Source: Desulfobacteraceae bacterium
Lineage (GTDB): Bacteria > Desulfobacterota > Desulfobacteria > Desulfobacterales > SURF-7
NCBI GenBank assembly: GCA_030619585.1
Contig: JAUXBD010000134.1
Coordinates: 1 to 5,459, forward strand
DNA: 5,459 bases
Reading direction: 5' to 3'
Below the pieces are notes generated by a model, which worked only from the letters and a program-made list of their open reading frames with translations, did no database searches and was not told the DNA's origin. Shown one piece after another: positions 5,443-5,459 of the stretch. The position numbers and the translations under genes were made by a program. Each line of letters begins with the position of its first letter. The first letter of the stretch is position 1.

Positions 5443-5459
5443 ATGAAACTTCCCGAAAA
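5443..5459 (+). CDS. Start of a further gene, cut by the window edge (possibly UbiX-type flavin prenyltransferase)
   Basis: Only five full codons are visible (MKLPE, then an incomplete codon). ATG 5443 follows GGA at 5432-5434 with eight bases between, and begins 17 bases after the prenyltransferase stop, so a co-transcribed gene is likely. Genes pairing UbiA and UbiD are often followed by a UbiX-like flavin prenyltransferase, which makes the prenyl-FMN that UbiD needs. That identity is a guess from context; five residues cannot show it. Confidence 0.4.

Noticed and set aside
1..5459. CRISPR arrays, insertion sequences, tRNA/rRNA genes, defence or biosynthetic cluster
   Set aside because: No periodic repeats, transposase motifs, terminal inverted repeats, tRNA-like cloverleaf or defence-type domains were seen on either strand.

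Overview
The window reads as ordinary chromosomal DNA from an anaerobic bacterium, most likely a Desulfobacterales-type delta-proteobacterium (Desulfobacterota). The support is moderate GC, an FmdB-type zinc ribbon, the tail sequence of a DUF374 acyltransferase remnant, and a UbiD/UbiA pair of the kind used in the futalosine (mqn) menaquinone route. The taxon is inferred from protein resemblance recalled from memory, not from a search. All recognised genes lie on the + strand.

Left part (1-671): a plausible sigma70 promoter and a good Shine-Dalgarno (SD) sequence precede a 70-residue FmdB-family zinc ribbon protein (108-320). A 107-base stretch without a recognised gene follows. Then comes a 49-residue single-pass membrane protein with its own SD (428-577), and a weak terminator-like hairpin overlapping its end. 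Bases 578-671 are AT-rich and hold no gene.

Middle (672-3132): an 88-codon ORF looks like the N-terminus and C-terminus of a DUF374 (lysophospholipid acyltransferase-like) protein joined directly, with the catalytic middle missing but the frame kept. Four bases after its stop begins a complete RecD2-type helicase of 729 residues (943-3132). The longer reading from GTG 877 only translates the tail of the upstream gene in another frame.

Right part (3148-5459): a UbiD-family decarboxylase (481 residues, probably MqnL) and a UbiA-family prenyltransferase (280 residues, probably MqnP) overlap by 11 bases. The first codons of another gene start at 5443; by context this may be the UbiX-type flavin prenyltransferase. 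Prenyltransferase, decarboxylase and the enzyme that makes its prenylated-FMN cofactor would together form the late, membrane-linked steps of menaquinone synthesis. RecD2 is a DNA repair helicase and appears to share the transcript only by position.

I found no CRISPR array, mobile element, tRNA, rRNA or evident new defence system. The points most worth checking are the internally deleted acyltransferase, a probable His-to-Asn change at a metal-ligand position of the decarboxylase, and the apparent dependence of recD2 translation on the remnant upstream.
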